Assembly (NCBI GenBank): GCA_015832175.1
Contig: WJXW01000002.1
Span: forward strand, 806,001 to 870,000
Reading direction: 5' to 3'
Origin: Paraphaeosphaeria minitans
Lineage: Eukaryota > Ascomycota > Dothideomycetes > Pleosporales > Didymosphaeriaceae
Length of the DNA: 64,000 bases
The notes under the pieces were generated by a model. That model was not told the DNA's origin. It searched no databases and was given only the letters and a program-made list of their open reading frames with translations. Positions 42,405 to 53,345 of this stretch are shown here, one piece after another; position 1 is the first letter of the stretch, and the number at the start of each line of letters is the position of its first letter. The position numbers and the translations under genes were made by a program.

Positions 42405-44039
42405 CTAAGCCGACACATCCACGCCCAGTCTTGCCAGGCTCTCTTCCCTGCCTAAGATGACCATAACATCGTAGAGACGCATCCCTTCGTCTCTATCCGT
42501 GAGCGCTTTCCTCAGATAATGATACACATCTTTCGAGCCAGCCTTACCCTCTGGCCGGGCATCAATGATTTCCTTGATCTTGTTTTGTAAGTGATCTCTG
42601 TCCCACTCTTTGACATCCTGCAGCGCCTTGACAGCCTGCGGTATACCTTCTGCTGATGTGACCGACTCAGGGTGCCGCAAAAGCTGGAACATGAAGGAGT
42701 TACGGTACACGAATTCGTTTGCGTTGGTGTAGTTCTCGGAGTCGGCCTGTATAACGCGTTTAATATAGACGTCCGGAAGGAATGCCTTGCCCTTTAATTT
42801 CGTCAAGTCTTCGTAGCTGAATTTTGAGTCAGGCATGCAGAGAAGACCCACGACGGTCTGGACCATCTCATCGAGACCTTCACCCCCTGCCTTGGCGCGC
42901 AAAGCTGCATGCTTGCGCTGCAGGAAGTGCAACTTGCCCATGGTCACAGTTGTGTTGCCCTTTGTGAACTTGAGCGAGAAATTCTTGACAAGATCATTCA
43001 GATTCATGACATCCGACTTCTCTTGATGGGACCAGCCGAGCAACGCAGCGAAATTCGTCAATGTCTCTGGGAAAATTTCCATCTCTTGGAAAGCCGTGAT
43101 GTCGGTGTCGAAGTTTCTCTTGCTGAGCTTGTTGCCGTGCTCGTCGACGAGCAGACCTACGTGTGCGAACTCGGGAGGCGTCCAACCAAATGCGTCATAC
43201 ATGGCGATATGCTTGGGCGTCGATGGCATCCATTCCGACCCGCGAATTACGTGCGTGATCTTCATGTGATGATCATCTACTACATTGGCGAGGTGGTATG
43301 TCGGGAGGCCGTCCGACTTCAATAGGATTGGATCCTCGTACGCAGTCTCGACAACGTGGCCGCGGCGCTTGAGCGGCTTGAACTTGCCGTATACGATATC
43401 GTTGTAGTTGGGGTATTGGTCCGGAACGCGGAGTCGTATAACATGCGACTCCCCCTTTGCCGCGCGGTCGTCTGATTCTTCCTTCGGTACATCGGCGCAT
43501 GTGCGATCGTAGTCTGTCGCCATGCCCATCTTGTGTCGTTGCTCCGCAAGCGCGTTCAGTCGCTCCGTGGAGCAGAAGCAGCGGTACGCATGGCCATTGT
43601 CCAGCAATTTTTGCGCGTGCTGTTGATATAGCTTGCTTCGCTCCGACTGCCTGTAGGACCCGTACGGACCGCCAGCTTCTGGGCCTTCATCCCACTCCAG
43701 GCCTGCCCATCTTAGGTCGCGGTAGAGGCGCGACTCGGCGTCTGCTACTGTGCGCTTTTGATCCGTGTCTTCTATGCGGAGAAGAAACTGGCCGCCCGTG
43801 GCTTTTGCAAGGAGATAATTGAAGAGTGCGGTTCGCAGGGAGCCCAGATGAAGATAGCCGGTCGGGGAAGGCGCGAATCGCGTGCGTGCTGGGGAAGAAG
43901 GAAGGGCGAACGGCTTGCGGTGACCCTTGGCGCCGGACGCGGTCGAATTTGCTCGCACTGAAGCGCGCGAAAGACGAACCAGACATGATCTACAGGTATA
44001 CGAGGGCAACTGAGACCTCGATAATAGCGGAAACGACAT
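42405..44039 (-). CDS. MSE1: Mitochondrial glutamyl-tRNA synthetase
   Basis: Single-exon gene of 544 residues. Class I synthetase features: TRFAPSPTGYLHLGSLRTAL with the HIGH-type motif HLGS near residue 62, LLRIEDTDQKR, and the KMSKS-type motif KLSKRNFDTD. The bacterial-type architecture and a Ser/Arg-rich N-terminus (MSFPLLSRSQLPSYTCRSCL) indicate the mitochondrial enzyme, which charges mitochondrial tRNAs with glutamate (in many organisms also tRNA-Gln, as the first step of transamidation). The C-terminal anticodon-binding region (FLPDVYIKRVIQADSENYTN, HYLRKALTDRDEGMRLYDVM) is complete. It is divergent from the Xdj1-type gene with 254 bp between the starts. Confidence 0.95.
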   Translation of the reverse strand: MSFPLLSRSQLPSYTCRSCLVRLSRASVRANSTASGAKGHRKPFALPSSPARTRFAPSPTGYLHLGSLRTALFNYLLAKATGGQFLLRIEDTDQKRTVADAESRLYRDLRWAGLEWDEGPEAGGPYGSYRQSERSKLYQQHAQKLLDNGHAYRCFCSTERLNALAEQRHKMGMATDYDRTCADVPKEESDDRAAKGESHVIRLRVPDQYPNYNDIVYGKFKPLKRRGHVVETAYEDPILLKSDGLPTYHLANVVDDHHMKITHVIRGSEWMPSTPKHIAMYDAFGWTPPEFAHVGLLVDEHGNKLSKRNFDTDITAFQEMEIFPETLTNFAALLGWSHQEKSDVMNLNDLVKNFSLKFTKGNTTVTMGKLHFLQRKHAALRAKAGGEGLDEMVQTVVGLLCMPDSKFSYEDLTKLKGKAFLPDVYIKRVIQADSENYTNANEFVYRNSFMFQLLRHPESVTSAEGIPQAVKALQDVKEWDRDHLQNKIKEIIDARPEGKAGSKDVYHYLRKALTDRDEGMRLYDVMVILGREESLARLGVDVSA

Positions 44040-44292
44040 GGTGTACGAATGAATGAGCTCACCTCCAAATGGCGCGTCGCATGGGAAATCAACGGCAGAA
44101 CTTTCTCACCGCCCTCGGAGAATCTGTTGGCCCGGCGTCGCTGCGCGAAAGTTGCAGCTGCGGTTCACTTTCGGTGTCTCAAGATTTCGTGTTTGACTGT
44201 TTCGAAGCGCCTGTAGATACCCTGGTTTTTCTTGTAGATATCCCTTTCGACGCGTCACAAATTCCACCCCACCATCAGAAGACACAGTCAGC

Positions 44293-45819
44293 AGTAAGTT
44301 TCTCGCACGTAGTGGGATGCCGCGCTAACTTTCCGCAGTGGCCGACGCAGAAGAAGTCGATCTCTATGGTAAGACGAGAAGGGAACATCGCTGCACCATG
44401 TCTGACTGTAGCAGAGGTTCTCTCCATCACCAAGGGCGCGTCCAAGGCGGAGATCAAGAAGGCCTACCACAAGGTTCGTGCATCCTCAACACCACTTGTT
44501 TGCTCTATAAGAACACTGGGACGTGTATGCTAACTGCAGAGCCAGGCCGCGCTCTCGCACCACCCCGACAAGGTCGCAGAGTCTGAACGCGCCGAAGCCG
44601 AAGTACGCTTCAAAGCAGCCAGCCAAGCATACGAGATCCTCTTCGATGACGACAAGCGACACCTCTACGACACGCACGGCATGGCCGCCTTCGACCCTTC
44701 GCGAGGAGGCGGCATGGGCGAGGGACCCGACATCAACGACATCTTTGCGCAAATGTTCGGCGGCATGGGCTTCGGAGACGGCATGCCAGGCATGGGAGGA
44801 GGCATGCCCGGCATGGGCGGAATGGGCGGTATGCCAGGCGGAAGGAGACAACCGCGCAAAGGGCAGAATGTAGAGCGCGAGTACGAGGTGTCGCTGGAGG
44901 AGCTGTACAAAGGCAAGACTACCAGGTTCACAAACACCAAGCAGGTGGTGTGCGAGAAGTGCAAGGGCAGTGGTGGCAAGGAGGGCGCCAAGGCCCACCG
45001 GTGCAGTCAGTGCAATGGGCAAGGTGCGCAACTCTTCAGTCCATGCATTCGTAACTGTACTAACTATCTGCAGGTCAGAGGGCTGTTCTCCGACAGGTAG
45101 GCCCTGGTCTTGTGACCCAGGAAACCGTTCCTTGCGGTACCTGCTCCGGTACTGGAGAAATCATCCCCGAGAAGAACCGCTGCAAGAGGTGCAAAGGAAA
45201 GAAGGTCGTAGACGGCAAGAACGTCGTCGAGCTGTACATCCCTCGAGGAGCCCGGGAAGGCGAACGGATAGTGATCGCCAACGAAGCAGACCAGAAACCA
45301 GACCAAGAGCCGGGAGACGTTGTTTTCGTGATCACGGAGTCGCCACACGATACCTTTGAGCGTGCAGGCGCAGACTTGAAGGCCGACCTACACATCACTC
45401 TCGCAGAAGCGTTGACCGGCTTCAATCGCGTTGTCCTCACACATTTGGACGGCCGCGGCGTTCAGCTGAACGTCAAGCAGCCCGAAGGGAAGGTCCTACG
45501 GCCAGGCCAGGTCCTCAAGGTGCCCGGTGAGGGCATGCCAATGAAGCGCAGCGATGCCAATGGCGACCTGTACCTTGTAGTTGAGATCAAATTTCCCGAA
45601 GACGGCTGGCTCAAGGATGACGCTGCCATCAAGAGGGTCCGCGACGTGCTGCCAATGCGAGATGAGGAGGACGAGAAAACGGAGGAAGTCGAAGAGGTTG
45701 AGTTCGAATGGGATGCGGATCCGGAAGACTTTGGTGCAGGTAGCGGCGACCCACGAGCTGGCGGTGCTTGGGAAGACGATGACGAAGAAGAGGGCGGTCC
45801 GCAGTGCGCGACACAGTAG
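44293..45819 (+). CDS. XDJ1: Xdj1-type DnaJ (Hsp40) co-chaperone
   Basis: Five coding pieces: 44293 (a single A), 44339-44368, 44415-44473, 44540-45023 and 45074-45819. Class A J-protein: the J domain starts MADAEEVDLYEVLSI and contains the HPD motif in LSHHPDKVAE, needed to stimulate Hsp70 ATPase. A Gly/Met-rich linker (MPGMGGGMPGMGGMGG) follows. The zinc-binding domain has four Cys motifs (CEKCKGSG, CSQCNGQG, CGTCSGTG, CKRCKGKK), then the client-binding domains (GERIVIANEADQKPDQEPGD) and a very acidic tail (DEEDEKTEEVEEVEFEWD). There is no CaaX ending, unlike Ydj1; with the start sequence this favours the Xdj1 group, linked in yeast to mitochondrial surface import. The ATG is created by splicing: A at 44293 joins TG at 44339-44340. 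Confidence 0.9.
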
Positions 45820-46996
45820 ACGGACTGGAAATTTGCATTGGGAGGCGTTTGCGGAATTCCTAGACCGAGGATCAACGGGATCACGATACATGTATTAGAC
45901 CATGCGTAGACGTCGTAACGTCTCACGTGGGCGTGTGGATGCACAAGATGCGGCATTGCAAGATGATCACGATTCTCAGGTCGTTCAGCACACGTACATT
46001 CTGCAAGTACATGCCTTCTTGCAAGACAAAATTGGTGTTTAACGTCGTTTGTTGCTCATTGATGCTATTGCCTCCCGAATTTAAATATTTCGGGAATGTC
46101 TTGGCGGTGCCTGAATGTGTCCAGCACTGCCATAGGCTGCTGAGTGACCTTCGCCCTCCCGCACTGCTTTCATCGCCCTCCAGTTATTTCATTCCGCCTG
46201 ACTGTGACTGGGTATCTCATAGCGCTCTACTGTCGTCTCCGTTCAACATCGTCCGCCTCGAAGATCTTAGAACTGCTCCCAAAGGAAGAGATGCAGTAAC
46301 CTCACTGCGTGACTCCTTCTTGGGGTGCAATCAGCACGACCGAGTCTCCTGCACACAGATTAGTCCCCATCCTCTGAATGTATCATAGCTCGTACCTCGC
46401 ACGAACAGCATCTCAGACTGCTTCTTCACCGTCTGCCAGCTATTAGCCGTTGCCCAAAATTCCGTCACGCAGCACTGACCCTCACGCGTGGCGGCTGGTC
46501 CTCGTCCTCTTCCTCGGCAACATATATCGTCTCTTCAACGTCTCCAAGAACGAGATTGCAGTGGCTGTCGTACGCCTATGTCCAGTCAGGATCTAGTTCC
46601 CAGGGCTTGCGACCTTCAACGTACGTGCAGGCGGCCCTTCAGTTCGCGGTCGCCGCGCAATTTTACTACGACAATCTCGTCGATGCAGAGGCGCACAAGG
46701 TCGAGCGGCTCGTTGCTAGCCTCTTCTCTTTCGTCCATGGTGGGTGTGCGTGGGCAATTCGCGACAGGGACCGTATTGTCGATTCTTGGCCCGCTTCACG
46801 TCTGAGGTCGAGCTCGCAGTTGATCACCATGCGGTCTTGGCATTGGCGGGCCGGTCACTAGCTTCATTAGTCACTAGGGCGGGTCGCTAGCGGTACGTCA
46901 TTGCCTAGATCTTCATGCTACCCACGAGCAAACAAGTCACCCGGCGCTCTCCTGAAACATTCGTTCCAAAATCTACGAGTCATTACTATCGCAACC
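45820..46996. other. Intergenic, no firm gene
   Basis: About 1.2 kb. A plus-strand segment at about 46556-46860 has a somewhat protein-like frame ([20 protein letters not shown]) with no start or splice partner; I do not call it a gene. The right end holds the Ybp1-type promoter. Confidence 0.4.
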
Positions 46997-48997
46997 ATGC
47001 CCACGGAAACGAAGCAAGGTAATCCGCTGCTGGAAGCTCTTCCGCCAGCCACAGACTATCTCACCTATCTTACTCTTGTTGAGCAGGTCCTCACAGAGGA
47101 CAACTTGCCTACTTTGCACCAGGTCCTACAGGATAGAGAGCTCGCAGTCAACATTGGCTGGGACTTGGTTCATATCCTGCTTCCACTGCTTCCGTCGTCG
47201 GAAGATTGCCTGCAGGATGTTGCTGCCAAGGGCAACCCTCGGGAGGTCATCTTGAAGGTCACGGAAGCTTTGCGGTTGCTGGAATTCGAAGAGAGAGAAC
47301 TCGACTCGCATGGTGAGGACGACGAGGAGCAGGCAGTAGCTGCGTCATCAAGCAAGACAACAGGGCTTTCAGATACCGTCCTTCCACCCCTACCCGTCTT
47401 GAAATTCGAAGTTTTGCTGGACCTGCTGGCAACTCTGCACGGTCGTGTCAAGGCGAAGTATCCAAGCCGCTTCCTTGCAACCAGTCTGCAAGCGGTTTTG
47501 ACCGCGTATAATCGCGCGACATCACACCGGGACGAGCTCACGCTAAACGCCATCAAGCTCGTCAAAACACTCTCTGGGACCAAGAGACCACACCTACCTC
47601 CACGAACACCCAGTGGCAACCTGCTACGAACCGTCTCAAATCGAATGGAACCTGACCCGGAAGCGCAAATCGACCCGCCAACTGCGGATGAACAGACGCT
47701 CACCACTCGCTTGTTCCAGTCGTTCCTGACGCATGTTATGGAGGACTATATCCTTACGCTCACCTCGGAGGATGATGTTCCCGGCTTCGCTTGGTCCAGT
47801 AGGCTGATGGAGAAGTACGAGCCCAGCCGCATAAGACCTGATAAACCCAAGTACGCAGATCGCTTTGCCAATGAAGACCCACTGAAGTCTCGAGCCGCTA
47901 TCATCGGTCAGCTCGTAGCGTTGGCGCAAGATCTAGGCCTCAAGACTCAGGACTTGGTGACGACCATCATGGACCCGGAGACCGAGAAACAAGGCATACC
48001 CGGTGCGGAAGATGAACCGCCGAACTCCGCTGAAGACATCCCCTTGTCGCAGACCGGTGCACTGCTGCTATACACCGCGAGAACTGTAAAGCAAGAACTG
48101 TACACGAATGTAAGCAGTGACGATGCGCCGTACATTCACGTTTTCCCAGATCATACCGCTATAATACAGAATTACGTTGGTATTATCGGCCAGCAGACAG
48201 TTGGCATGGAACCCGAAGCTCTCCTTGACGCTGTCCTCGCTCTCGGCCTGATAGCTGTAGAGAAGAACGCTGTGGGTGAGCCTGCCGACGATGAGGCGTT
48301 TTCACGGTACCTTCAAACAACGTCCCTCATTTCAGCGAACACGCCTTCGCCGAGTTTGCGGTACCATGCAGCTTACCTCACATCAACAATTCTCCGCTCT
48401 CACCCCTCAAGCATCGTACGGCTATCATTCATACGCGACACACTCGAGCACTGCCCGTACGAGAATCTCAAAGAGAGCGCAGTGACATGGCTCAAGGGCG
48501 AGACCGTCGAGGCAAACCCAAACATGCCCGCAACCTTCTCTTCCTCCCAACATGCTCACCAACTCGACGACCCTAACGACTCCGAGGAAGCGTCCGTATT
48601 TGCCACACCCGTCGCGCTTCACACCACGGCACCATTCCTCTTCCCAGACCTCACATCGACATATACCCCCACCGCGGATCTTCAAGAGTTGTTTGTGCAG
48701 TTCCGGCAAGAGCTGGGGTTCTATCTTGCTACGCTGAACTTCTACTACCTCCTTCTTAAGGTGAAGCCTTGGCACAATTCGCTCGGTATTCGGGCGCTGC
48801 ATAGCGAGAGCAAGCTGGAAGAGCACTACCTCTTACCGTTGAAGGACGCGGTAGTTCGTTTCAAGGGCGGCCTAGCGGAGGGTGGAGAACTGGTCGGTGA
48901 CGGGGGCGAGGAATGGGTTGGGCAGGCGATTGGGGAGGTGGAACGGTTGGGGCACGTCATCGCGAGGGTGGAGGCGGCTGGAGAGGCTTTGGTGTAG
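46997..48997 (+). CDS. Ybp1/Ybp2-family protein (DUF1760)
   Basis: Single-exon gene of 666 residues starting MPTETKQGNPLLEALPPATD; the longer upstream frame lacks family features. It is an all-helical protein of the YAP1-binding-protein family. In budding yeast Ybp1 promotes oxidation of the Yap1 regulator in the peroxide response and Ybp2 has been linked to kinetochores. Matching regions include YLTYLTLVEQVLTEDNLPTL, NIGWDLVHILLPLLP, KYPSRFLATSLQAVLTAYNR and the C-terminal LGFYLATLNFYYLLLKVK. An acidic insert (SHGEDDEEQAV) lies near residue 108. It is probably cytosolic; a role in redox signalling is inferred from the family. Confidence 0.85.
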   Translation: MPTETKQGNPLLEALPPATDYLTYLTLVEQVLTEDNLPTLHQVLQDRELAVNIGWDLVHILLPLLPSSEDCLQDVAAKGNPREVILKVTEALRLLEFEERELDSHGEDDEEQAVAASSSKTTGLSDTVLPPLPVLKFEVLLDLLATLHGRVKAKYPSRFLATSLQAVLTAYNRATSHRDELTLNAIKLVKTLSGTKRPHLPPRTPSGNLLRTVSNRMEPDPEAQIDPPTADEQTLTTRLFQSFLTHVMEDYILTLTSEDDVPGFAWSSRLMEKYEPSRIRPDKPKYADRFANEDPLKSRAAIIGQLVALAQDLGLKTQDLVTTIMDPETEKQGIPGAEDEPPNSAEDIPLSQTGALLLYTARTVKQELYTNVSSDDAPYIHVFPDHTAIIQNYVGIIGQQTVGMEPEALLDAVLALGLIAVEKNAVGEPADDEAFSRYLQTTSLISANTPSPSLRYHAAYLTSTILRSHPSSIVRLSFIRDTLEHCPYENLKESAVTWLKGETVEANPNMPATFSSSQHAHQLDDPNDSEEASVFATPVALHTTAPFLFPDLTSTYTPTADLQELFVQFRQELGFYLATLNFYYLLLKVKPWHNSLGIRALHSESKLEEHYLLPLKDAVVRFKGGLAEGGELVGDGGEEWVGQAIGEVERLGHVIARVEAAGEALV

Positions 48998-50073
48998 GGT
49001 TTCAACGTCAACTGGTGCAGTGGAGGGAGTTGGATGACCCGCTCACGGGATGTCAAAGGCTTGTTCTCCTGAGAAGACCGTGTGTGCCTAAGATCGTGGT
49101 GAAGGAGCTGTGTACAGGTGGGAGATATGCATGTGTGTGATGCGTAATGATCAGCGATGTGTAACGATTGGTATGAATGCATTGTTAGTGCTGTTCTACA
49201 TCCCAAACTATGCATGCACTTTGTGACAATGAAAGGTGATGCAGAACAGTCATCGACACAGTAAGTTCATCATCGTAGCTGCTGTACGAACGCACTTTCG
49301 CAACCATTCAAATTGCTCTGAAGTTTCTGCTGCACAAGAGTATTCCAAGCCGAACACAGCCACGCGAAACAACATGTAGAGCGGGCAACGAGAATTGTGG
49401 AAGCCGATCGGTGCCTCAACCTCGCATCTCGTTCAGATGGAGACACAAGCGCAGACTATCCAACATCAAGACCATCAAGAGCGGATAGATATCCGAAAGA
49501 AAGACCTGATATGTCGCCAAATTTAGCAGTGCGACAGCCCTGCCGATGAACGAAGGGGACGCTAACACCAAGTGGACGCCGCCATGCTCAAGCCCAAAAG
49601 CCCGTGGCGTGGCTATGCTTCGAGTTAGCCGCCTCGACACCTGCCTAGTTCAACGTCGTTCATCGCTTCGGAGGTCGCCTTGACTTTTGCTACGATGATG
49701 TTCATTATTTCTACCACTATGTGAGATGACGATGGCTTTATTCAAAGAGCGTCTTGCCAGCGCCGACAAGGAACATCGCGCACTGGTATTCCTGGATGGA
49801 ACAGTTCGTTCTATGGGATATACGAGTCGGTTTCAGTAAAGTGTGCCCGGCTTACGGGTTGCTACATTACCTGCGGATCGACGTTTCGGGAAGGGGCCGT
49901 GGCTATGCATACGATCGCAAATCGTTTAGAAGAGGGGCGTATCGCTGGAGATGGCAAGATGTATCATCGTGGGACAAGGTGGCGTTGACGATTCTTAGTA
50001 ATGTTTACTTTTAAAACTAACCCTTCATCGGCATGTATCATATGCTATTACAATCTTGACTACCACACACACA
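48998..50073. other. Intergenic, no gene seen
   Basis: About 1.1 kb with short unconvincing frames only, between the Ybp1-type gene and the GH127 pseudogene. Confidence 0.5.
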
Positions 50074-52228
50074 ATGCCTCCGAATGCGAGCTACAAGGCC
50101 TGGGAAATGTTCGCTTTAGCCTCCCTGTGCACCGTAATCGCGCAGAGCAACGAAAATCTCGTACCATGCGCATTCAAGCCACTCCCTCTCGGATCCGTCA
50201 AGCCAAACGGTTGGCTAAAAGACCAACTCACCCTCTCCGCTAACGGCCTCGCAGGCCATCAACACGACTTCTACGACTTCTTCACGCGCTGGACCTGGCT
50301 GGGCGGCACAAGCGACTACTCTTCCTTCCGGGAAGGCTTTCCCTACTGGTTTAACGGACTCGTGCCATTGGCCTACACTCTCAACAACGAGCATCTTCTG
50401 GAGCAGGTGCATTCGGCAGCGGACTAGGTATGTGATGAAGCACCAGCAGGAAGATGGATGGCTGGGGCCTGAGACTGGATCCGAGAGGAACTTTTGGGGG
50501 CGGATGCCGTTTTTGCTGGGGCTGAAAGGGCTTGCTGAAGCGGAGAGGGGTGGGGAGTGGGAAACCAGGGTTGTGGATAGTCTTTGGAAGTTCATGGAGG
50601 TTACGAATGAGATGTTGAGGGATAATTTTACGGGGTATCATTGTCATGAAGGGGATGCGGTGGGGCAGGGGGGTGAGCAGTGGTATGTTTCCACCCCAAC
50701 AGGATCTAATGGTACCGGAACCACTTGCTGAAAGGTTGAAAAAGGCCGCGTCCGAGTCCAGGACATGCTTGTTACGCTCCAGTGGTTGTATGAGGAGCAT
50801 TCGGCAAACCGCAACGCGTCGCAGGTCATGGAGAATATGCAGCTTCTCATCGAAGTCTCGCTTGACTAGGTGGATTGGTATAACCCGAAGGTATATATCA
50901 AGGAGGAGCTCAACACTCTCCCGGTTTCCGAGACTGAGCCTCTCTTTGCCTACGAGCATGGCGTCAACGTTGGCCAAGGTCTCAGAGCCCTCGCAGTCTT
51001 CCGACGCGTCACGCACAACGACAGCCTGGTACAAATGAGTAAAGATGCCGTGGACTGGACGTTTAAATATCACGGTGCTGCTTCTGGAGCTATACTTGCA
51101 GACGAAAGGCTTGCTGGACTGGCGCCATATTACGGATCGGAAACGTGCACGCTGGTCGAGACGATGTACTCTTTGTCATACTTATACCAAGCCCTGGGTG
51201 ATACTTCGTACGCCGAACGCTGCGAGAAAACAGCGTTCAATGCGCTTCCTGTTCAGTTGACTCCAGATTGGTGGGCGAGGCAGTACGTTCCGCAACCAAA
51301 CCAGCCTTACGCAAAGCACTTGGATGAGACCCCTTTCTGGAACGTCAATCAATGGGGTCAATCATACGGTCTTGAAGTCGACTACCCCGGCTGCACAGTC
51401 AATCATCCGCAAGGCTACCCCAAATTTACAGCCGCAATGTACGTACAAGTCGGAGACGACGGCATCGCGCACGCACTCCGAGCGCCACAGTCAGCGACAC
51501 AAAGATCGACTGCGAAACCGAGTACCCTTTCAGCGACATCCTGACCTACACTATCACCACCAAATCCGCTTTCGATTTCCTCGTCCGCGTACCCTCGTGG
51601 GCAGACACCTCTGAAACGAGCGTTTCCACGGGCTCCTCTCCCACCGCCGTAAAGACCGACTCGCAAACCGGCCTGCGCAAAATCTCCATCCCATCAGGCA
51701 CAACGAAAGTAACCTACCGTCTCAGCACGCCTTCTATCATCCAATAACCTCACGCAAACGACACCGTAGCAATCCACTACGAATCCTTCGTCTTCGCGCT
51801 CGCAGTCCTAAGCACAAACACCTCCTCGCGCCCAAAGCAATATGACCCCAACGATCCGCTTCCAGAGGGCTACCGCGCCCGCCCAAGCGCTAGACCACTC
51901 GTACCAAAACGCCTCGATCTGGAACTATGCCATCGACCCGTCTAAGCTGACCGTGCACCGCTCCAACGAAAGCGGGTTGGCGAATCCGATTTTTGCGCCG
52001 GGTATTGCGCCGCTTTGGATGAGCGCGAACGCGTGCGAGATTGAGTGGGGGTTGTACAAGGGGGTGCCGGATGCGCCGCCGACTGGGGAGGCGAGGAAGT
52101 GTGTTGGGGAGGTGGTCGATGTGAGGTTGGAGCCGTTGGGTGGGGCGAAGGTGCATCTGGTGGATTTGCCGGTTTTGAAACTTGGGGAAGGTGGGACGGG
52201 GGATGGAGGGAAGGCGAATGGAGGCTAG
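50074..52228 (+). pseudogene. GH127-type (DUF1680) glycosidase pseudogene
   Basis: A nearly full-length secreted GH127-like gene, the family of beta-L-arabinofuranosidases acting on plant glycans. N-terminus: signal-peptide-like MFALASLCTVIAQSNENLVP, then FKPLPLGSVKPNGWLKDQL and YDFFTRWTWLGGTSDYS. Lesions: an extra T giving TAG at 50425-50427, after which the protein goes on as RYVMKHQQEDGWLGPETGSE; a break near 50690; in-frame TAG at 50867-50869 (WVDWYNP expected, so TGG to TAG); frame loss near 51475; in-frame TAA near 51746; another frame change near 51880. The later sections YYGSETCTLVETMYSLSYLY, KIDCETEYPFSD, KSAFDFLVRVPSWAD and NYAIDPSKLTVHRSNES are well conserved, so the decay is recent. 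Part of the break near 50690 could be a GTATGT intron. Confidence 0.9.
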
Positions 52229-53345
52229 GGGCAGCGGTGGAGAAGTACCTACTGGGAATGCGGAGGGAGTTGGGGTGACGGGGGTCGTCGGTGTGTTGAG
52301 TGTAGTTGTTGCGGAGTTGCTTTTGTGGTTGATGAGACCTATTCAAACTCGATAATGACTCCATTCCCCCCTGGTATAATGTTGAGAAACCACTGAATTG
52401 ATGACTTACATTCTCCCAGATAATTTCACAGCGATACAAGACCATACGTAGTGCGAGAACGATTCGTTATTGAGATGGGAATTGCTGATTATGAAACACC
52501 ATCAAAACGGAGAAAGATAATATAAGATATAAATAGAAACCGGTTACCAGAAACTCCATCAGTCCTCATCTCAGGTACTCATATCTCGCAGCGTTGATCT
52601 CCCCAGGTAGAGGAACGAAGTGCGAAACTAGGTCCCAGTTCAATGGCACCAAAACCTCCCAAGGCATCGATTTTAACGCATGTCGAAGGCCTGTTGCCCA
52701 CTCCAGGAGCAAATCTCCATGCATTCTCTCGAAACGGCCTTGAAGGATATCTCAATCAATCTTACTCCAGGCCAAGACCGCAGTGCTTTGCCTGTGTTGA
52801 CGTTGGAGGACCCTCCCATAATACTTCGCTGCTCCACATGCCTGCCGACCAGAAGCCAGTCCACGATTGTAGAATTTTTTTGAGCTGCCTAATCCGCGGT
52901 GCGAAGGACTCCACTATACACACATTCGAGTTTGGCGCTCCGTCGAATAAGGTAGCGTACTGAGCGTAGCTGCGCTGCAGTGCAAATCATCATTAAAGCT
53001 GTTCCGCAATACGGCTCGACAGTTTCCATGTCGAGTCCAGCTTTAGTAAGATATCAATTCTTTCTATATTCCTTTGCGCAGCAGCTTCACATAGGGAGAA
53101 GCCACCATATCGTAACCAGCCGCCTGGATTGTCTTTCGGCGTAGATATAGACATGTAACGGCGCATCCATATGAGGACTGCATTTCGGGTTATAATCTTG
53201 GGATATGCAATCTTGGGGTATGCCAGCAGATATAACATTTTCGGCTTGCCGACCAATTCTGCGAAGAAGTCTATCAGGTCAAGCTCGGCAACACCAAGTC
53301 TCGCCAGCGCCATGTCATGCCAGCTACGGGTGCGAGCGTGCTAAA
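52229..53345. other. Intergenic, possible ankyrin-like scrap
   Basis: No firm gene. At 53313-52993 (-) a frame ends GFSLCEAAAQRNIERIDILL, faintly ankyrin-like, and starts MALARLGVAELDLIDFF; it may be a decayed fragment. A 106-codon plus-strand frame at 52643-52963 shows no family features. Confidence 0.4.

Noticed and set aside
46488..46861. Possible gene before the Ybp1-type gene
   Set aside because: Two overlapping frames look partly protein-like but have no start, splice sites or family signature.
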